Assembly (NCBI GenBank): GCA_031772625.1
Contig: CM062815.1
Location: 115,700,989 to 115,764,988, forward strand
Source: Pinus tabuliformis
Lineage: Eukaryota; Streptophyta; Pinopsida; Pinales; Pinaceae
Length of the DNA: 64,000 bases
Reading direction: 5' to 3'
Below the pieces are notes generated by a model. The model did no database searches and was not told the DNA's origin. It worked only from the letters and a program-made list of their open reading frames with translations. This document shows positions 33,148 to 44,990 of the stretch, piece after piece. Position numbers and translations under genes: made by a program. Position 1 is the first letter of the stretch; the number at the start of each line of letters is the position of its first letter.

Positions 33148-36100
33148 TGCCTCCAAAGACTAAGACTCAAGATAAAGCTATTAATCCTTTAATTCCCCTT
33201 ATGTAGATTTAGATCATATACCTTTAGCTAATAGGGATTACAGGATAAATGAAGCCCAATGTGATTATGATTTTCTTGAGTTATATTGCTAGCTGGAAGA
33301 TAAACACACAGACAAAACCGATGAAATTGGGCTTTGGGAGTCCAACCTCCCCCATTATATTTTCCCCTTGACATTCCAAGCCCCAAAATTTACCAAAAGA
33401 TGTCAAGCATGCTATGTCCCTACCCAAAGAGCCATCATTGCCCCTACAAGTGACATTCTTTTCACAATTACAACCCAATCCATTGATTAAATGATGTTGG
33501 CCCCCACTGTGGAAAATGCTACTCCTTTCTCTCTAGAAGCCCTCACCCAACCTTATCAAAAGATAGATTTCACCACCAGAGCCAGAATTTTTGAGATTTT
33601 CTTCCAGAGAATGCCCAATTACCCAAAACGAATCCTCCATATCCTTCTTCCATCTTCCCTGATCAGGCCAAGAAAATTATGTCCATGATCTCCTACATTT
33701 TAGGCTATTATTCTGATCAGTGGGTAGATGGGCCCATTTTAGGATTCCTCTCCATATTTTCCACAGACAGCAAGCCATCCTTGGTGTTTAATTTCATTCA
33801 ATTTTTGGTTGATAGTATTCATGAGAAGTTCATAAAGTTTCCTACAGAACAGGTGTTCAATTACACCTCTATTTTGATTTATATGTTCCTCTATTATCAG
33901 GAAGACAAATTCAATTTTTCATTGAAGAAACTTGATGATGCAAAAAATTAGCAGCCAATAATCTTTTGGACCTCATTGGTCATGAGAGAACAATAGGAAT
34001 ACACCTATAAGCAGTTCATTGAAGATTTTGTTCATCCAGCCATGAAAATTTTGAACAGTGCAGTACATCCCAGGATCAGTGAGGAAATGAAGATAAATTT
34101 TCACTTGACAGATCAAGCAAAGAGTGGGGTTTGGTATTTATACCAAAATTACACAGAAATCAGGGTGTATGGATGTGAATTGGCACCCTATAAACTCCCC
34201 AAATACCTCCCAATGAGGATTTTTTCCCTAGAATACATCAAACAAATGTTGAATTCGGATGACATCCACTTTGTAGTGGCCAAAAAGAAGTCATAATTTA
34301 GAATAAAGACATAGGCGGGCCCGTTTGTGTGCAACACAAGGACAGTAGGTGAAGAGGCAGATAGAATTCTTAAAGAAATGAAGTTCAGTTTGAGCTTTAC
34401 ATGGTCTTATGACCCCTATGGCATCATTTCAAAGCTCAGAGTAGAGAACAAAAATACTCCTTACATTCATACTTCAAGGCCAGAAATAGAGCAGTATTCC
34501 AATCAGCTGGATTACAGGAAGTTGAAGAATAGCTTATTTCTACTTCTATTTTTCAGACTCCTATTCCTCAGCAAAAATTAAGTAAAAGACAGATGGAGGT
34601 AGGATCATCATCCACAACTGGGATTGAAGCTAAATAATTCAGGATCAGCTATAGGAAGAGAGAAAAGTTAACTCCTAGAGTATAATTGGATAAAGAAATT
34701 GAAGAGCGGGTTGTCATCATCATCACAGATTCACCACCTAAAACTAGCAAGTTCACATCTCCTACTGGACCTTCATCTTCACAAGGTCACAAGGAAACTG
34801 AGCTAGAATCACAAAATGTCCAAACAGAAAAAGAGAAGACAATTTTTGACAGGTACAGGGAGATAAAGCTCAGAAATGAGATTTTGAAGAATAACACCTA
34901 TAACCAATTCTCGAAGCAAACCTCCAGCTCACAGAGTAGGTTACTATCAGACTTTGACACAGAGCATGGAAAAATGCAGATGGCCTTTCCTGAGGCCCAG
35001 ATTCCATAGCTAAAATCAGTAGCAGACTACAAGAGCACCACTTTTGAATTTAGCACAAAGGAGATACATCCTATTGATCAAATGGAGATGCACAAGAAAA
35101 CTGGTGAAATGATATCCTCCACTTTGACTAACACTGCTATGTCACTTTCTAAATTGTAGGTTTCTTTTGCAAATGTCCAGTCACAGTTGAAAATGGAGAA
35201 AGTGTCCTCCTTGGCAAAGGATAACAAGATCAAGTATTTGGAAGACTTAGTGATTAAAATAGGATATGATCCCAAAGATGTCAATGCTACTGAGTAGATT
35301 ATTAAAAAGAAGAACCTAGACATTGCAGCATTGAGAAAGCAGCTGAAGTTGACAACCACAAAGGATCCAATGACCAAGTATATTGAATAAGGTGAAGCAC
35401 AGAAAGCAGATATGATGAAATTGATCATAGAACAGAATATATGGATTACGCAGATGGAGGAAAATATGGAATAAATGATAAAGGAGAAGGAAGACATTCT
35501 GAAGATGGCCATTGTCCCCTTGGATGCCATACCTATTTCTCAACTTCCATCAATAGGGGCAACCATTGCAGCCACTTCTTCCACTCAAACTATGAGTGTT
35601 GAACAAGTAACAAAGACACTGGAGAACATGTCACTCCAGTCAAAGGAGATTGAGACTTTTCAGGGCCAACTCAAAGCTCTAGAAGTGCAAAATGCCAAAG
35701 CAGAAGCAACTCAGGTTACTGAAATGCAGAAATCCCAAAGGCTATTGGAGAAGTTGCAAAAGGTAGAGAGAGACACTTCAATTGGTCAGACCTTGGCCCA
35801 AGCCAAGGAAACCATCTGGATGAACATACTAGACTCTATGAATGAGATTTGGCCTTTTATCCAAATCATATTTGAGCAGAAAGAGCTGATAGAAAAGGCT
35901 ATAGAAACTATTGTGTAGGGAAGAGAAAAGTTGGGAGAGATGCCCATAGAAGCCTCTAACATAATCAAGTTCTTAAACTCCAAGTCCAAGTATGAGCTTG
36001 AAGAGGTAGGGATCAATGATAGAACTACCACCATTCTGGAAGTCAAGAAAGTCTTGACAAAGAGAAATCTCATTGATCAGTTGGAAGAAAGGTGTGAAAC

Positions 36101-36479
36101 CTTGGAGTTACAAGTAAACAGGTTCATAAATAGAATTGAAGCTTTGATCTAGAAAGAGTTGCCAAGCATTTATGTGATAAATGAAAAATTGATCACTCAG
36201 GAAGATTATGTCCTGAAGATGAAAGAAATGGCTAGAAGCATCATTAAGGTCAGTGGGATTAAGGGCATTATGACAGCAAAGGCCTTTCTAGAAACCATGT
36301 CAAATGATTTCTATGTACATAATGAAGTAAAACACATTTTCATTGTGAAGCCAACCTTCGGCAAATACACAGAGGTAGATGAAATCTACCGCAGGGTAAC
36401 AAAATTGACAATACCAGATGAAAGCAGATGGGAAGAATTGGTTGATTTAATGGATTGGAGAATAATTCAACGACAGTAA
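33148..36479 (+). pseudogene. X: long coiled-coil ORF of unknown function, about 1,100 codons with stops
   Basis: A candidate start lies at 33148 (MPPKTKTQDKAINPLIPL). Readable + frames follow at 33491-33688, 33679-33951, 33961-34296, 34327-34581, 34686-35009, 35078-35400, 35475-35918, 35931-36152 and 36159-36479, separated mostly by single stops (TAG/TAA). The N-terminal third is hydrophobic and aromatic (QFIEDFVHPAMKIL, YEIRVYGCELAPYKLP-like). The middle is Ser/Thr/Pro-rich with EITDSPPKTS-type runs. The last third is a strong Lys/Glu/Leu coiled coil with Met/Gln-rich heptads, followed by a globular end (VDEIYRRVTKLTIPDESRW). I see no gag capsid, knuckle, protease or pol motif. It may be an extra ORF of a non-autonomous LTR element. 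It lies inside D, downstream of C2. Confidence 0.55.
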
Positions 36480-37100
36480 AACAATTTCCAACGCAGCATC
36501 CAGCACGATGGGTAGTTCCGCATCACAACATTGTTTCGATTTGACTCAGCAACCAAAACCATCAAAACAAGGCCACCTTTCCTTTCACTTGCCTACGTGG
36601 CCTATTTGTCTGCCAGAATTATATCATCTTGTTTGTAATTAGGCTAATAATACATTGTCGATTTGACATCGATTTTGTAAAGGATTTTTTGTAATTTTTA
36701 TTATAAAAACTTTATTGTTTGAAGTATTAAGGGTTGATTTCTGAATGTAATTTCCTTCTGCGTATTGTAATTTTCAAAGTACTAGAGAATCAATAATACA
36801 AGGACCTTTCACAGGAATCGTGTGGTGTACTAAATGGTGATGTGTCTCTTATGTCTAATTGTTTAAACATTGTTTTCCCTTTCTCTGTTATTCTAAATTT
36901 CTGAATCGATCAACAGAAACTGTGATAAATAGGATTTGTTATTAAGAGCACCATATTTTGGTTGTTGATAATTTTAATGTTTTCCACTAAATTCAGAACA
37001 AGGAATTCTTAATTTCTCCTTGGTTTCAACTAAACCTTATATTTCTGTTGTTCCACAATTCATTTAATTTCTGAAAAGATCTAGTTAGTGCAACCTAACT
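36480..37100 (+). other. 3' region of X, possibly its 3' LTR
   Basis: Non-coding after the X stop, with a TATA-like ATTATAAAAAC near 36700 and AATAATACAAGG at ~36790. This resembles the promoter and R region of an LTR, but no matching copy was found upstream, so the ends are unknown. Confidence 0.35.
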
Positions 37101-37607
37101 TTCCCCGTGAGAACTCCTCTAAAAATTGATGCAAAACTCCATTTTATTTTGTAGACTCCATAGCCCAATGGAATTATAAAACTCAAATCAACCAAACCTT
37201 TCAAACAAAACAATCAATACATTCATAAATAGCCTAAAATTGACATAAAAACAAAGCCAATTTGAACAGAGAGATCTCTGTCTGAAGCTGGCAAGGCTAG
37301 ATCCCGGCTTCCAAAGTGGTTTTGATGTTGTCCTATGTGTTTACTCCCTCAACCTCAAAAATACTGAATGACAACACCTTGGATCTTAGATTTACAGATG
37401 ATTCTTTGCATTCGAATGGCTGCACCCATGCCGTGAATTTTCTCATAGTCCTTTCTATCCGGATGGTTGTGTCCATACCATGGATTCCTATATTAATGTG
37501 TCCTTGATTTGTAGGTCCCCTAGCAGTTTTTGTTCTCGTCCTTGCGAAGCTCGTAAAGCATTTCAGCCATCACTCAATGTTCTGCCTTCATGCTTTAGAG
37601 GGGCATC
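37101..37607. other. D internal region before its 3' LTR
   Basis: No gene. It holds the short duplicated segment at 37456 (shared with 26523) and a purine run TTTAGAGGGGCA at 37596-37605 that can serve as the D polypurine tract. Confidence 0.5.
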
Positions 37608-38649
37608 CGTTACACAGTATTTTGTCACACCTCCTGCACTTCCTTGTGACATACCCCGAAGTTCCCAAAACATGACCATCATGTAGTGTACTCATCCAAA
37701 TATGTAGCTCAGATCCTCCCTAAAACACTACTTGAAAAACGCCTTAGAGCTTCCCGTGAAGAAAGGGCTCTAAAACCCTAATTTTAGCATCATCGCTCCC
37801 CTGACACTAAAAATCGTGATGGTCACTAGTTGCACTATACTAGCCCTACAATGCCAGCGAGTTTTTGGCTTTGATACTTGCGATGATCCCTAAAAGGAAA
37901 CTTTCCAAAAGAGGACAAGAAGCTTCGTGATCTAGAGGCTTCCAGAATGACAAGCTAGAGGTTGTTCAACATGGATGAGATCAGGTTCTCTCAAATTTTC
38001 CCTTTGGTCTTATCCCTATGAACTACCTCCTTGAGATTAGGGCCTTATCCTATCTTTGGATAGATCCTAACTCCCTTTCCTTGCCTATATATTCATCCTC
38101 TCCCATTCCTAAATGGTTGGTATTTGGCTATTTTCACCCTTATGCTAAGATTGTGCCTGCATGCTACTCATTTGGCTTGGAGGAGTGCTTGGAGAGCTTG
38201 AGCTTGGACTTTCACATTCACTCAAGGAGAAAATAATGACATCAAGGCTTGGTTGTATGCTTCCTCCTTTATTCTATTAATATATACAACTACTTGTTCA
38301 TTTTCCATAAATTTGTATGTTAATTCATCATTTATCTTAATGCTCCTTGATCTGTTAAGTAGGTTACTTTGGATTATGCTATTTGTACTTGTATGCTTTG
38401 TTGTGTCTTGATCTCTTGTGCATGCTTTTAAATGATGTGAGCAGTGGGACCAAGCCCATGGCGCAAGCGACTTGAGGTCTTCAACAAAGGAGGACATTAT
38501 AGCATTAGAACGAGGTAGGCCATCTTCCTCTTCTCCTATTTCGATTGTAACTTAGGAAAGTGTCTAGTAGATTGTCACATAGGTTGTTAATCCCACTCAT
38601 TGGGCTAGAGGGATCGTTTATGTCTGCAGGGAGGATTGCCTAGACAACA
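37608..38649 (+). repeat. D 3' LTR
   Basis: About 1042 bp, matching 19947-20976. It ends TAGACAACA, followed by the GTGGG flank and the resumed C1 RT reading. Confidence 0.88.
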
Positions 38650-40048
38650 GTGGGTCTACAAGAACAAGTATAAATTTGATGGATCACTTGATAAGCACAA
38701 ATCCAAGCTTATGGAAAAATGTTTTGCACAGAAGGAAGGGGTCGATTATGAGAAGACCTTTTCCCCCACAGAAAAATGGGCTACCATCCGGACACTCTTT
38801 GCCTTGGCAGCACAGAATGGTTGGAAAGTCCATCAAATGGATGTAAAAATTGCTTTCTTGAATGGATATCTGAAAGAGAATGTTTTTATGTCCCAACCAG
38901 GAGGATTTGTTCTGAAGGGTTAGGAACATAAAGTATGCAAGCTTGTAAAATCCTTGTATGGCCTCAACCAAGATTCGCGAGCCTGGTACGAAAAGTTAAC
39001 TGAGCATCTTCTGAAACTCAACTTCAAACATTATGATCTTGATGTTGCAACTTTGTTTGTCAAGAAAGTTGGTAAAACAATTGTATATCTTGTGGTGTAT
39101 GTAGATGATATTTTGATGACTATGAACAATGAGAGTTATATTTCATCCATAAAGAAGGAATTGAGGAAAGGTTTTGAAACGATGAACTTGTGCTATGTTC
39201 ACTACTATCTTGGAATTGAAGTAACTCAACATCTGAAGTTTATATTCCTCTCTCAGAAGAAGTACATTGGAGATTTGTTGAATAGGTTTGGCATGACTGA
39301 GTGCAATCCTTTAACCACACCAATGGAACATAATTTAAAGCTCACATCCACTGAAGGAAAATAATTTGATTATGCAACAAATTATAGACAGCTCATGGGA
39401 AGTCTCAACTATCTAACTACTACTAGACCACACATTTCATTTTATGTTGGAACCCTCACCATATTTATGCAAAAGCCTTGTGAGGGACATTAGTCTGCTG
39501 CAAAAAGAGTTCTAAAGTACTTGAAAGGAACTCAAGACTTTAGACTTAAGTATACACAGGTGGGTGACTTCAGCTTGATTGGATACTCTGATTCAGAGTT
39601 TGATGGAGATAAAGAAATTGGGGTATCTACTTCAGGTTATGTTATGAGTCTTGGATCAGGAGTTGTCTCCTGGAGGTCACGTAAACAAGAAGTTCCAGTG
39701 GATTCCACAACTGAGGCAAAATATGTGGCAGCAGCTAAAGCAACAAAGGAAATTGTGTGGCTCTTGAAAATTCTGGAAGATTTGTAGGAAAAACAAGTGC
39801 ATTCAACTCCTCTCATGATTGACAACACTTCTGCAATAAAGTTGGTGAAGAACCCAAAGTTCCATGATCACATGAAGCACATCAATACAAAATAACATAT
39901 GATTCGACTCATGTTAAGGCCAAGACAATCCACCTACACCATTGTTCCACAAATGGAAGGTTGCAGACATCCTCACCAAAGCGCTTGGAAGAGAAAAGTT
40001 TGAAAGATTCAGCATGATGCTTGGACTCACCAACATCCCTTCAAATTA
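38650..40048 (+). pseudogene. C1 reverse transcriptase and RNase H, downstream of D
   Basis: The C1 frame resumes after the D LTR with WVYKNKYKFDGSLDKHKSKL, directly continuing the IGCK end at 19940. RT blocks are EGVDYEKTFSPTEKW, QMDVKIAFLNGYLKENVFM, SLYGLNQDSRAWYEK and the catalytic YVDDILMTMN. Stops lie near 38921 and at 39362. RNase H follows at about 39521-39990: GYSDSEFDGDKEIGVSTSGY, SWRSRKQEVPVDSTTEAKY, IDNTSAIKLVKNPKFHD, then a shifted C-terminus ending near the polypurine tract. The Y-V-D-D and most RNase H acidic residues remain, but stops and a frameshift after 39890 inactivate the copy. Confidence 0.9.
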
Positions 40049-40058
40049 AGGGGGGGAA
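40043..40058 (+). other. C1 polypurine tract
   Basis: AAATTAAGGGGGGGAA directly before the TGTTGACACC start of the 3' LTR. Confidence 0.8.
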
Positions 40059-40245
40059 TGTTGACACCTAATCTTTTGGATTAGGTAAATTCATGTAAAT
40101 ATTGTTAATAAAAAATAAGGAGAATTAGAAGACGAAGAGGCACTGGGAGATGAAACCCAAGAGTCACTCCCTCCATGTATATATCTATGATCAATCTTAA
40201 TGCAAGGACACAATTCCATTTGAGAAGTTACCTCCTAGTCTAAAA
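40059..40245 (+). repeat. C1 3' LTR (187 bp)
   Basis: Matches 16745-16921 with small indels. It is followed by AATGG, equivalent to the ATGG before the 5' LTR. Confidence 0.88.
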
Positions 40246-40259
40246 AATGGTAATGGGGT

Positions 40260-40710
40260 GTAGGCTATATGGTGATCATCAATGTCCATCATGTCTTGTT
40301 ACATTCTAGCACCTTTGTTGGCTAGTGCATTTGCTTCTTTATTCAAAATTCGAAGTATATGAGAGAATTTGACCTCCTCAAATAATATCAATTGCATATA
40401 GATTCTTGACAATATGTTGTGGACAACATTGCTTTGAGATTCCTTAATTCTCTAGACCTTTTTAATTACCAACATTGAGTATCCAAATACCAATAATCGA
40501 TGAATTCTTTGCTTACACTGATTTTGAGTCCTTTCTAGAGAGCTATATATTTTGTTTGGTTGTTTTTCATAGTGCCCAGGCCCTAGGAAAATTGTATCTC
40601 TCTTTTTCATTGGGGCGAAGGATTACTCCTCCCGCTCCTACCAACCTAGAGTTTATGGTTGGCATTTTAAACATAAGATTCATCAAAATGTATGGATCCT
40701 AGAAATTTTC
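40260..40710 (-). pseudogene. RNase H (RVT_3-type) fragment, probably from a LINE or gypsy element
   Basis: Read on the minus strand from about 40710 down: LVGAGGVILRPNEKERYNF, then AWAL, a stop, KTTKQNI (the family has an N-N-x-A-E-Y region here), KNSSIIGIWILNVGN, and after a frame change FEEVKFSHILRILNKEANAL followed by ANKGARM. Order and motifs are those of an RNase H fold of the plant RVT_3 kind. At least four stops and a shift show a dead relic. No other part of its parent element is visible nearby. Confidence 0.6.
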
Positions 40711-41780
40711 CTTGGTAAAATTTTAACACGTAGATTTTGAAAACATCACAAACCAAGAATGTTGAATGTTTATTAAATAGGGTTTCATATGGTAGTTTAC
40801 AAAGAAACTTCTACATCTTTGGTAGTTTTGTTAAAATTGCCAAAAAGATTGCCTCAAAATTAGCTAATTCAATGCACATGTACAAATAATTAATGCAAAA
40901 CACCTTATATATTACAATCACAAAGCCATAATTCATTGTAGTTGAATGCACAAGTTCCTTAGAATAACATCTTATATGATATTGAAAAGTCACATCTTAT
41001 ATATAGAGGTAAAAAGTTCCAATTGTCAAGGTGCACAAGTTCAAAATAGGCAAGTTCAACTATAGAATGAATGTCCATTGCAGATGATGTTTCCACTATT
41101 GATACAGGTGAAGTTATTCAGTTGAGGTAAAATCCAACTTCTAATAGCATTCTTGTCTTGTGAACAAATTAAAAAACAATATTAATTACTTTTGACACTA
41201 TGGAGTGAGGATGTTGTTGATTTCCAAGTGTTTTAAAGTCAACAAAAATTCAATGTTTCATAAGTGAATCCAATCTGTGGCAACTCATTGAAATTATATT
41301 CAAAATCAAATGGATAACAAAGATAGAGACATAAAATTAAGTCACTTTGAAATAAACCATAGATGTTCCTCATGTAGAGGTACATTGACACTATTATACA
41401 ACTACAACATGGAAAGGAAAATATAGAGATATAATATTATGTATTTCAATTCTAAACTTCGAACATATTTAACAACCTCTCAAACCACATTTATGTGTAA
41501 AATTACAAAATATATTTCTTGCAATTCCATTTCACTTACAATATGTAAATTTAAAATAAGTTTGAAATCAATTACAATGACTATTAAGGGAGATAGCACT
41601 TATACAAACTATGTATCATACTTAGTGAAATTTGAATAATGTGGAATGATATAATAAAGCTTAATTGTTGAATTAAATCCAAGTATTTTATAATTCATTG
41701 GTTGGGTTTCTCTAGCTTACCTCTTTAATACACAAATATATCCTATGCCTATACATGTTTTGAACATATGCATAAACAAT
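40711..41780. other. AT-rich intergenic spacer
   Basis: No gene, LTR or RNA feature recognised on either strand. Confidence 0.55.
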
Positions 41781-42730
41781 TGTTGATGCGAGTAGCATTG
41801 GAAGGTCTTCTACATCGGCTTGGTGTATTAGCATGTGGAAAACATTATTTTCCTCTTCTAGAATTTATGTATTCTTTCCTAAGTCTAACTTAGGAAAAGT
41901 ACAATAATTAAAATTAATTAAGTATTGTTGACTATTGAGTTATTTTGTAAGAACAAATAATTTAATTATTTAAGTGACTTAGAAATAATCTCAACCATTT
42001 ATCTCCAAGATTGTTCTAAAGGAGATTAGGGTTATGGATTGGACTCAATGAAAATTATAAATGGAGCCTAGCATGGAGGTGAAGACACAAGACGAAGAGC
42101 ACAATTGTGTGAGTAAGTGATCATTTAGAGAGAGTGAGCTTCTCTGTAGTGCGAGTGGCTCAGTGACCAGTGTGCAAAGAAGGAGAGGTGCGAGTGGGTT
42201 CGTGTGAATCCAAGGAGGTTGAGTAGGAGGATATTGTAAGGCCCAGTTTCCAGAGGGAGACCGTGTTTGTCTGGAGGAGGCCGAGTTGTTGGCGCATTGG
42301 GATTTCTCGAGTGTGCATTAGTGGTAGGGCGTAGATTGAAGAGTGCAGATTCGATTGCTAGAGGCCAAGCTCTTCAAAGTGATTTCATTTCGACGCAAAT
42401 TTCCTTGAGTCTGATTTACCTGGGTTGAATTCATTTAGAGGGAGCCTAGTTGCAGGTTCAATATTGTATTTCCCCTTGTATCTTTTTGGGTCAAAAAAAC
42501 CATTTTTCTAGATAATAAAATGACATAGAATTGTTTGTGGGTTAATTAATTTTGTAATATGTGATTGATCTCTTTGGTTTATTTCCGCTACATATATTTT
42601 CTAGAAGTTAAAAATACTATTGATTTTATTTTCCGGTGATTTAGTGATTATGTGAGAAAATAAATAAATTTCTGAGGATAAATTAAATTTTCATAAGAAA
42701 ATAAATTCGTCTGGTATTAGAAATTTAACA
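41781..42730 (+). repeat. C3 5' LTR
   Basis: About 950 bp, ending TTTAACA before the primer site. TATAAATGG lies at 42057-42065. Confidence 0.9.
42057..42065 (+). promoter_or_regulatory. TATA box of the C3 5' LTR
   Basis: TATAAATGG inside the LTR, in promoter orientation. In the 3' LTR the equivalent site reads TGTAAAGGT. Confidence 0.45.
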
Positions 42731-42742
42731 TGGTATCAGAGC
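42731..42742 (+). other. C3 primer-binding site
   Basis: TGGTATCAGAGC, a perfect match to the complement of the initiator tRNA-Met 3' end. Confidence 0.93.
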
Positions 42743-42852
42743 GGTCTAGAAGAATATAAAAGAGAGATCTGAGATCACTAGGGTTTGCATCAACAAGACA
42801 ATTTCTTAAATTTTTGCAAATGGGTTTTGTGGTCGTGGTCAATTTGTGGAGA

Positions 42853-43643
42853 TGGCATCATTGAGTAGTTTGAGATATGAAGAGAGGTTGGACGGGGTAT
42901 CAAATTTTAGCCCCTTTAAAGAGTGAATAACCATGATTCTAAAGAAGAATGATCTTTGGGATTTAGTGAGAATAGATGTACAAGTTCCTTCAGATTTAAT
43001 ACTTGTAGCAGAACATAGAACCAAAGATATGAAAGCAAGGTGCATAATTCTACATGGTGTGAGGGATCATATAATTCCCCACATATCAGGGAAGGACACT
43101 GGAAGACAAATGTAGTTGGCTCTCAATTGTATTTATTAGAGTACAAACGAGAATAGAAAAATGGTGTTGAAAGAGAAGTTGAACTATATTAAAATGAACA
43201 AGTTTGAGACTATGACTTCCTATCTCACAAGAAGCCAGCAAGGTCGTGATGAGCTTGCAGTTGTTGGGAAAATTGTGAGCAATTCATAGCTTGTCATAGT
43301 TACTCTGAAGGGGTGTGTGAAGAAGTGGCTCACTTTTGTGGATGGGGTTCTTGCTCATCAACGGCTTCCTGATTGGAGTTGGTTATGGGATGACTTCGCC
43401 CATAAGGAGATCTAGGAAAATTCCTTGATCAGAAGACAACGAAAGGGAGGAGAGGAGAATGATGAAGTTGTTCTTGCTACACAAGCAAAAAAAGACAAAG
43501 AAAAGGCCAAGTAGAACCAGGGTGGAGGAGGATATTCACAAGGCAAGAAGGAAAAGGATATGAGAAAAGTTAAATGATATGCTTGTCACAAGTTCGGGCA
43601 TTTTTCCAGTCAATGTCCAAGCAAAAAGAAGGGAACTGGTACA
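42853..43643 (+). pseudogene. C3 gag
   Basis: Starts at the ATG at 42853 (MASLSSLRYEERLDGVSNFS). Readable blocks include ITMILKKNDLWDLV, KMNKFETMTSYLTRSQQGRD and WLTFVDGVLAHQRLPDW, typical of copia gag. The CCHC knuckle is CHKFGHFSSQC preceded by a TGA: the first Cys codon of the motif has become a stop near 43577. At least six other stops are present. It is followed by protease in the same element. Confidence 0.85.
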
Positions 43644-44990
43644 ATGGCTACAATAGTTATTGGGCATATGGAGGAGATGGTCGAGAAGTTTGACAAAAAC
43701 TTCGCCTTAATATCTTGCCTTTTTGGAATAGAGACGAGAGGTGTTTGGTTCGTGGACAACAGAGCATCTTGTCATATGATGGGATCGTGGGACTTCTTCA
43801 CCAGTATGACCAGGGGACCCAAAGATGTAAATGTGGAGCCAGGTGGCAAGGCCAAGTATGTAGTTGAGGGCATTGGGGATATCAATTTCCAAATGGAATT
43901 AGGTTGTATCATGGAGGTGAACTAGGTGTTATATGTATTGGGGTTGGAGAAGAATCTCCTTTCTGTTTCAGCCATGGAAGACAAAGCACTGCAGGTCAGC
44001 GTTACGAGAGGTGAAGTGGTTGTTGGGCCGAAGGGAAACAATGTCAGTAACAAGCGGGTGATTGGTAGGAAGGAGAAACACCTCTATATGTTGAGAGGAC
44101 AGTCAATAAAGGCTCTCATTCACAAGAGTGAAATCTAAAGTGAGATCTAGCATAAGAGGATGGGCCACCTACACCACAGAGCTCTTCTTAGGGCGCAGAA
44201 GATGGTTTTTGGTTTTCCAAAGATCCAGGTGGAGCAAGATGGAGTGTGCAAAGGGTGTGCACTTGAAAATCAAGTCAAGGTTGCATATCCTCACAGTGAT
44301 ACCAAGTCAAAGGACATGTTAAACTTGGTGAATTCTAATATATGTGGTCCTATGTATGTGACATTGATCATAGGGTCCTTATATTTTGCGACGTTGATAG
44401 ATGATTATTCCAGCAAGACTTGGACCTAGTTCCTAAAGACCAAGGATGAGGTTTTCGATTAGTTTCAGGAATTTAAGTCTCTTGTGGAGAACCAGGTCGA
44501 GAGGAGGATTAAGGTGATGAGATTAGATAATGGGGGCGAGTATACCTCCAACAAGTTCCAAGGTTTTTGCAGGAGGCAAGAATTAAGATGGAGCTCACAA
44601 TGCCTTGCAATCCTCAGCGGAATGAGGTTGCCGAGAAGAAAAATAGGACCATCATGGAGGCAATGAAGGAAATGATCTATGATCAATAGTTGCCTATGTT
44701 TTTGTGGGAAGAAGCTTGCAATGTAGTTGTGTACGTGTAGAATACGAGTCTAAATAGGGTGTTGAAGGACGTGACTCCTAAGGAGTTGTTTACAGGAGTG
44801 AAACTGGATGTGAGTCATTTGCACATATTCAGTAGACCAGTTTATGTCCATGTTCCTATAGAGAAAAGGACTAAGTTGGAGCCCTTATCTGAGAGGGGCG
44901 TGTTTCTTGGTTACAGTGAGGTCTTGAAGGCCACTAGTCTACATTCCAAGACAAAGAAAGGTGATCTTGAATCTGGATGTAAAATTTGAT
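43644..44990 (+). pseudogene. C3 protease and integrase
   Basis: The protease at about 43740 reads VWFVDNRASCHMMGSW, where the family has D-S/T-G-A; the Gly has become Arg. VLYVLGLEKNLLSVSAMEDK follows a stop at 43923. The pre-integrase zinc domain is at about 44155-44290 (HKRMGHLHHRALL, CKGCALENQVK). The core has NSNICGPM, LIDDYSSKTW and RLDNGGEYTSNKF with its Asp, then a frameshift near 44590. The C-terminus is at 44759-44989 (KELFTGVKLDVSHLHIF, RGVFLGYSEVLKA). Many lesions; non-functional. Confidence 0.87.

Larger units (their letters stand above)
19947..38649 (+). mobile_element. Pol-less LTR element D (gag/protease only), nested in C1
   Basis: Direct repeats 19947-20976 and 37608-38649 begin TGTTACACA (CGTTACACA in the right copy) and end GCCTAGACAACA. 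The right flank is GTGGG and the left GTCGT, a degenerate 5-bp duplication. Removing D restores the C1 reading IGCK to WVYK. D encodes gag/protease-like products (22535-24250) but no RT, RNase H or integrase of its own. Its interior hosts copia element C2 and the X region. Confidence 0.85.
16745..40245 (+). mobile_element. Ty1/copia LTR retrotransposon C1, expanded to 23.5 kb by nested insertions
   Basis: The ends are two short direct repeats (16745-16921 and 40059-40245) starting TTTT/TGTTGACACC. An initiator-Met primer site follows at 16922, and a polypurine tract lies at 40043-40058. The flanks carry ATGG on both sides (16741-16744 and 40247-40250), consistent with a 4-5 bp target duplication. 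Pol remnants at 18070-19940 and 38650-40040 join exactly across element D. The gag region is replaced by an antisense host-gene fragment. Confidence 0.88.

Noticed and set aside
42853-43643. Possibility that C3 gag is translated by stop-codon readthrough
   Set aside because: There are too many stops, including one replacing a zinc-knuckle cysteine; simple decay explains it.
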